Below are positions 4,355 through 8,018 of a stretch of 8,018 bases of DNA, piece after piece (position 1 is the stretch's first letter; every line of letters begins with the position of its first letter). The stretch is from NCBI GenBank assembly GCA_001643475.1, contig LXTK01000006.1, forward strand, positions 1 to 8,018, read 5' to 3'. This DNA comes from Proteobacteria bacterium SPGG2. GTDB taxonomy: Bacteria > Pseudomonadota > Gammaproteobacteria > Acidiferrobacterales > SPGG2. Both the position numbers and the translations under genes were made by a program. Under the pieces are notes generated by a model that was given only the letters and a program-made list of their open reading frames with translations, did no database searches and had not been told where the DNA came from.

Positions 4355-5314
4355 TCAACCGCGACCGGTCTTGGTCGATGGATTCTCTCCGATCGCTTTC
4401 AGCGCCCTGGGGATCTTAAACACAACGCTTTCCACCTTGTCGCCCCGCCCACGCACGACCTGCGCGCCCCATTCCCGCAGCCGGGTAACTACCGCCTGCA
4501 CCAGCACTTCTGGCGTCGACGCCCCGGCGGTCACACCGATCTTCTTACAACCCGCTATCCACTCTCGCTGTACCTCGGCCGGTCCATCGACTAAATAGCC
4601 ACGGACCCCGCGGTTTTCTGCTACCTCACGCAAGCGGTTGGCATTCGAGCTATGCGATGACCCGACCACTAATACCACTTCGCAGTCACGAACTAAGGCC
4701 TTGACCGCGTCTTGGCGATTTTGAGTGGCGTAGCAAATATCGTCCTTCTTAGGCCGGCTGATATTGGGAAACCGCTTACGCAACGCGTTGATCACACACG
4801 CCGTGTCATCCATCGATAGCGTCGTTTGAGTAACAAATGCCAGCTTCTGCGGGTCATTGACTTGCAAGCGCTCCACATCCTCTGGCGTTTCGACAAGATA
4901 AATCCCGTCCTCTGCCTGACCCAAGGTCCCTTCTACCTCGGTATGGCCGGCATGTCCGATGAGGATACATTCGGTATTGTTCTTTCGGTGTAGGGCGACT
5001 TCCATGTGCACTTTGGTTACGAGCGGACAGGTGGCGTCGAACACAGTTAGTCCGCGATCCTTGGCCTCCTGCCGCACGGCTCGCGACACGCCATGGGCGC
5101 TAAAGATTACCGTCGCCCCATCGGGCATCTCACTGATGTCCTCGACGAATATCGCCCCTTTAGACCGGAGCTCCTGAACTACCAAACGATTATGTACGAC
5201 AGCGTGACGCACATAAATGGGCGGGCCGAACATCTCCAAAGCACGCTCCACGATCTCGATGGCCCGGTCAACACCAGCACAAAAACCACGGGGACTTGCG
5301 AGAATCACTTGCAT
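4355..5314 (-). CDS. ispH: 4-hydroxy-3-methylbut-2-enyl diphosphate reductase (IspH/LytB)
   Basis: IspH carries out the last step of the MEP pathway: reductive dehydration of HMBPP to IPP and DMAPP, using a [4Fe-4S] cluster in the cytoplasm. The 319 residues match the family length. The start MQVILASPRGFCAGVDRAI is diagnostic. The three cluster cysteines are C12, C96 (FDATCPLV) and C194 (DDICYATQNRQ). Active-site residues present include H41 (VVHN), H74 (FSAHG), H124 and E126 (HAGHTEVEGT), the SSNANR substrate-phosphate loop (about 222-227) and S266 (TAGAST). The ATG at 5314 is fixed by a TAA only one codon upstream (TAA-ATT-ATG). No clear Shine-Dalgarno sequence is seen. It begins 44 bp after the hydantoinase-type gene, with a TATAAT box in the gap, so it may have its own promoter. 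It appears complete and functional. Confidence 0.98.
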   Translation of the reverse strand: MQVILASPRGFCAGVDRAIEIVERALEMFGPPIYVRHAVVHNRLVVQELRSKGAIFVEDISEMPDGATVIFSAHGVSRAVRQEAKDRGLTVFDATCPLVTKVHMEVALHRKNNTECILIGHAGHTEVEGTLGQAEDGIYLVETPEDVERLQVNDPQKLAFVTQTTLSMDDTACVINALRKRFPNISRPKKDDICYATQNRQDAVKALVRDCEVVLVVGSSHSSNANRLREVAENRGVRGYLVDGPAEVQREWIAGCKKIGVTAGASTPEVLVQAVVTRLREWGAQVVRGRGDKVESVVFKIPRALKAIGENPSTKTGRG

Positions 5315-5338
5315 AATTTAGGGCTACCCAGCTACGTG

Positions 5339-5363
5339 CATTTCTATTATACCCATTTCTATT
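5339..5363 (-). promoter_or_regulatory. Candidate ispH promoter with a tandem 10-bp repeat
   Basis: In the 44-bp gap before ispH, overlapping the stop of the preceding gene, AATAGAAATG occurs twice on the minus strand with a 15-nt period (5354-5363 and 5339-5348). A consensus -10 TATAAT (5346-5351) lies in the junction; no good -35 is visible. The two ATGs of the repeats are in frame and open a 10-codon frame (MGIIEMHVAG) that stops before ispH. The repeat may be chance AT-rich sequence, a binding site, or a tiny leader ORF. Confidence 0.35.
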
Positions 5364-7365
5364 CTATTAAGTTGGCGATTCTTGCGCGCCCTGATGCCGT
5401 CGCTACCAGCTTGGACTCGACGAAGAAGTCACGGCCATCGATGGGAACCACATTGTCGTCTCGATCGATTTTTACTTTGACGTCAATTGCACCTGCCTCG
5501 GTGGCTCGCTCTCTGGCCTGAGCGGAGATGGTCTCCTCGGCAAACGCGACTGCCTCATCCAACGACGGAAAATCACTCGGGGTCTCCGCTAGGTGAACAC
5601 GAAATACGTTTTCTTGGGGCGCGGATATCGTTGCATCAACCGTTACGCTGACGCGGCCCACCACAGCGCCGATCGCGTTTGCCACATCGTAGTATTTTGG
5701 CACGATCGCCTGCGTGCGCAGCAATTCGGCAACCTCCCCGTAGTAAGTATGGGCGGGTGCCCCTAGTCCAATAATCGGTAGCTCTAAATGAAGTGCCGTT
5801 TGGACGATGTTGCCCGCGCGCTCAAGCGCCGCCGCAGTCAGAACATGGCTGCTAAGGCCAGGTTCTCGAAATCCATCTTCTTCGAACGCACTATCCAGAA
5901 CAGTCTCGGCCGAACGACGCACCAGCGTCTTTATGATCCGTTCACAAAGAGGTTCGGCCTCGGGGGCGATCTCTATTCCGCCTCCATCCCTTTGGCGGGC
6001 GAAAAGCTCGGCTGCTTTTCGCGATGCCACAGTGTCCCAATCTTTCTGCTTGCCGAGGACATGCGCCGCATCCGATGGTGTCAGACTGGATGCAACAACA
6101 AGACCTCTCGATATCAATCGCTTCAACGAGCCGAGCCGGAGATGGCTATGAATCACATGATCCAACGCCTGCGCGCCTTTCGAGCAACGGTCATAGAGAT
6201 CCCGTTCATTCTTTGACAGATCAATGCTCGCTAGGTTCGCCCCACCTACGGGCACAATGAATTTTCCATCCTGCTCACTTGGGAAACGACGACTCAGCTG
6301 TCGATCCAATGTGTCATGCACCAGCTCGGGATTACTAATGGCGAGAAGTGCTACCGGAACAACACGCCGCGGCCCGAGAACCAACCTGACGCCAAGCCCT
6401 TTGATGGAAAGGCGAACCTCGCTATCACCGCCCAGACCAACCGTTCGCATCGCCACCGCTTCGACCATGGTTCGCCATCCACCGACGGTTGCCCCATCCA
6501 GGTCTAGTCTTGGGCGCCCGTCCTTGAGCACCGCGATATCGGTTGTCGTGCCACCGATGTCCGAGACAATCGCGTCGCCCACCCCAGTGAGATGGAACGC
6601 ACCGACAAGACTTGCAGCGGGACCCGAGAGTATGGTCTCAATAGGACGCACCTGGGCCACATCAGCTGAAATCAGCGCACCGTCCCCTCTTACTACCATC
6701 AACGGGGCATCGATACCGTGGCTATGCAGATAGCCTTCGGTCGCGGTAATCAGGTGATGAAGTAAACTGATGATGCGCGCGTTTAGTACACAAGTCAGCG
6801 CGCGCCTTGGGCCATCGAGATCGGAAGACAACTCATGACTACAGGTGACGGGTAGTTTGGTGTGCTTGCGGATAATGTCACGCACCATGGTTTCATGTTC
6901 AGGATTTCGAACCGCGAAGAGACCGGCAATGGCAAAGCCGGTCACCGACTTCGCCAAACTATCTAACTTGCATGTCAGCGCCTCGACCTCCAGCTCTATC
7001 AGTGGCTCGCCATGCGCACTGTGACCACCTGATAGCATTACTACCGGGTCATCACCCAACGCACCTGCCAGATTAGATCTTGTCAAATGGACTTCATCAA
7101 AACCGATTAAGACCAGGCAAATGCGTCCGCCTTGCCCCTCCACTAAGGCATTAGTGGCGAGCGTGGTCGAAAGCGACACAAGCCCTACTGCGCCGGGTGA
7201 CTTACCGGTTGACACAAGAACGTTGTGGATAGCTTCGCCGATGCCAACAGACAGGTCGTGACGGGTGGTTAGCACCTTGGCACCCGCCAACACGCGTTCA
7301 TTTTCATCGAGAAGAACGGCATCGGTATAGGTCCCACCGGTATCGACGCCGAGAAGCAACGCCAT
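5359..7365 (-). CDS. Hydantoinase/oxoprolinase (HyuA-type) family ATPase, stand-alone
   Basis: Members are ATP-dependent ring-opening or carboxylating enzymes (N-methylhydantoinase, 5-oxoprolinase and acetone carboxylase subunits) with an actin-like ATPase fold. The 668 residues show the full set of marks: phosphate-1 loop GVDTGGTYTDAVL (6-18), STTLATNALVEG (66-77), TILSGPAASLVGA (244-256), phosphate-2 loop SDIGGTTTDIAVL (268-280), GLGGDS (310-315) and the adenosine-site motif GLGAPAHTYY (533-542). No signal peptide is seen. The start ATG at 7365 sits 6 residues before the first motif, as in the family; the ribosome binding site is weak. HyuA normally works with a HyuB partner, but none is in this window, so the substrate is unknown. 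It lies 91 bp after lspA and 44 bp before ispH, in the place where slpA/fkpB commonly sits. The gene looks intact. Confidence 0.92.
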   Translation of the reverse strand: MALLLGVDTGGTYTDAVLLDENERVLAGAKVLTTRHDLSVGIGEAIHNVLVSTGKSPGAVGLVSLSTTLATNALVEGQGGRICLVLIGFDEVHLTRSNLAGALGDDPVVMLSGGHSAHGEPLIELEVEALTCKLDSLAKSVTGFAIAGLFAVRNPEHETMVRDIIRKHTKLPVTCSHELSSDLDGPRRALTCVLNARIISLLHHLITATEGYLHSHGIDAPLMVVRGDGALISADVAQVRPIETILSGPAASLVGAFHLTGVGDAIVSDIGGTTTDIAVLKDGRPRLDLDGATVGGWRTMVEAVAMRTVGLGGDSEVRLSIKGLGVRLVLGPRRVVPVALLAISNPELVHDTLDRQLSRRFPSEQDGKFIVPVGGANLASIDLSKNERDLYDRCSKGAQALDHVIHSHLRLGSLKRLISRGLVVASSLTPSDAAHVLGKQKDWDTVASRKAAELFARQRDGGGIEIAPEAEPLCERIIKTLVRRSAETVLDSAFEEDGFREPGLSSHVLTAAALERAGNIVQTALHLELPIIGLGAPAHTYYGEVAELLRTQAIVPKYYDVANAIGAVVGRVSVTVDATISAPQENVFRVHLAETPSDFPSLDEAVAFAEETISAQARERATEAGAIDVKVKIDRDDNVVPIDGRDFFVESKLVATASGRARIANLIE

Positions 7366-7456
7366 ATTCTTGTACTCGATTATTACGTCACGCGGAGATC
7401 GCCTTGAAGGTTCACGAGTAAGACAGCAGATTGCCGATGTATATCTCGAAACAAGG

Positions 7457-8018
7457 TCAAAGTGTTGTCTGTGAAGAGTGGCGTTTGCGAAATCCTACTC
7501 CCAAGGCATCTAGCACTAACAGCACAGCGCCAATGCTGATGGCTGAGTCAGCGACATTAAACACCGGCCAGTGACAGTGAAAGGCTTCATTGGCGTACGC
7601 ATGCCAGTCACCACGTGAGTTGGCCAAATGACAATACACCAGCTCCAATACCGGTATATCGAACGAGGGCCAACTCTTGAAATAGACATCGAGAAAATCA
7701 ACAACACTTTGGAGTCGCAACCGGTCAAAGAGATTGCCCAGCGCACCACCGAGGACGAGCATCAAACCTATTGCCATCTGTGTATCCCGTGTATCTAGTC
7801 GTCGCGCCATGACAATAACCACAACGGATACGATGAGCGCGATAATAGCAAACAGAAAGTTTTGCCAACCCTCTGCGTCACTGAATAACCCAAAGGCCGC
7901 ACCGCTATTGAAGACGAGCTTTAGATTTAAAAACGGCGTGACCTCGATCGCATGCGCGGTGAGATATTTGACGGCGGCCAATTTGCTAATCTGATCCACT
8001 ACGACAACCAGAACCGCA
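7457..8018 (-). CDS. lspA: Lipoprotein signal peptidase (LspA, signal peptidase II), partial at the window edge
   Basis: LspA is the inner-membrane aspartyl peptidase that removes the signal peptide from diacylglyceryl prolipoproteins. The frame runs off the right edge. The residues before the in-frame GTG at 7999 (AVLVVV before VDQISK) are part of the first membrane helix, so that GTG is not the real start. Seen in order: DQISK, the conserved FNSGAAFGLFS, a membrane helix (FAIIALIVSVVVIVMA), GGALGNLFDRL, VVDF with the first catalytic Asp, FNVADSAI with the second, and a last helix (IGAVLLVLDAL). The two catalytic Asp are 50 residues apart instead of about 19, because of an extra extracytoplasmic segment of about 31 residues containing several Cys and His. 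A basic tail (FRKRH) ends the protein. It is first in the lspA - HyuA-type ATPase - ispH order on this strand. Confidence 0.95.
   Translation of the reverse strand, partial: AVLVVVVDQISKLAAVKYLTAHAIEVTPFLNLKLVFNSGAAFGLFSDAEGWQNFLFAIIALIVSVVVIVMARRLDTRDTQMAIGLMLVLGGALGNLFDRLRLQSVVDFLDVYFKSWPSFDIPVLELVYCHLANSRGDWHAYANEAFHCHWPVFNVADSAISIGAVLLVLDALGVGFRKRHSSQTTL

Noticed and set aside
4339..4370. CGGTTG-GCGAT-CAACCG hairpin at the 3' end of ispH as a terminator
   Set aside because: The stem overlaps the stop codon and no T-run follows on the minus strand, so an intrinsic terminator is not supported.
5788..6733. Several plus-strand open frames of 78-169 codons inside the hydantoinase-type gene
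   Set aside because: They are antisense to an intact, motif-complete gene and have Ser/Arg/Pro-rich composition typical of shadow frames.
1..8018. CRISPR array or insertion sequence
   Set aside because: I saw no regularly spaced repeats, no transposase reading frame and no paired terminal inverted repeats in the window.

Overview
The window looks like a chromosomal piece of a proteobacterium, most likely a gammaproteobacterium. The pairing of lspA with ispH on one strand is the usual proteobacterial arrangement, and the Fur-family protein is of the Irr-like type without CxxC pairs. The species cannot be named from the sequence. All convincing intact genes lie on the minus strand, so transcription runs from high to low coordinates.

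The right half (about 3500-8018) is a conserved chromosomal block. It holds lspA (lipoprotein signal peptidase, running off the right edge), a stand-alone hydantoinase/oxoprolinase-type ATPase, ispH (last step of the MEP isoprenoid pathway) and an Irr-like Fur-family regulator. A decayed N-terminal piece of an MFS transporter points away from irr on the plus strand. Three things stand out. The ATPase gene sits where slpA/fkpB usually lies between lspA and ispH. LspA carries an insertion of about 31 residues, rich in Cys and His, between its two catalytic aspartates. The irr promoter is so close to the start codon that the mRNA may be leaderless.

At 3461-3503 there is the 5' 43 nt of a tRNA-Thr(CGU) gene. 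It covers the acceptor 5' strand, D arm and anticodon arm, and stops right after the anticodon arm. No T arm or acceptor 3' strand follows. This looks like the edge of an accessory region, because everything to its left is of accessory type.

The left half (1 to about 3460) contains a compact run of unrecognised genes: a small ORF, a 153-residue protein with a helical middle, and a 289-residue protein with an N-terminal four-cysteine putative zinc-binding module. These are spaced 16 bp apart and are probably one operon. A mostly gene-poor stretch follows, with a possible plus-strand gene remnant at its right end. At the left edge are a LicD-family phosphotransferase with an added C-terminal beta-sandwich domain and, 63 bp downstream, a TagD/Pcyt2-type cytidylyltransferase that runs off the window. 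This pair suggests making a CDP-activated phospho-alcohol and moving it to a surface glycan. It is the part most likely to belong to a cell-surface modification cluster.
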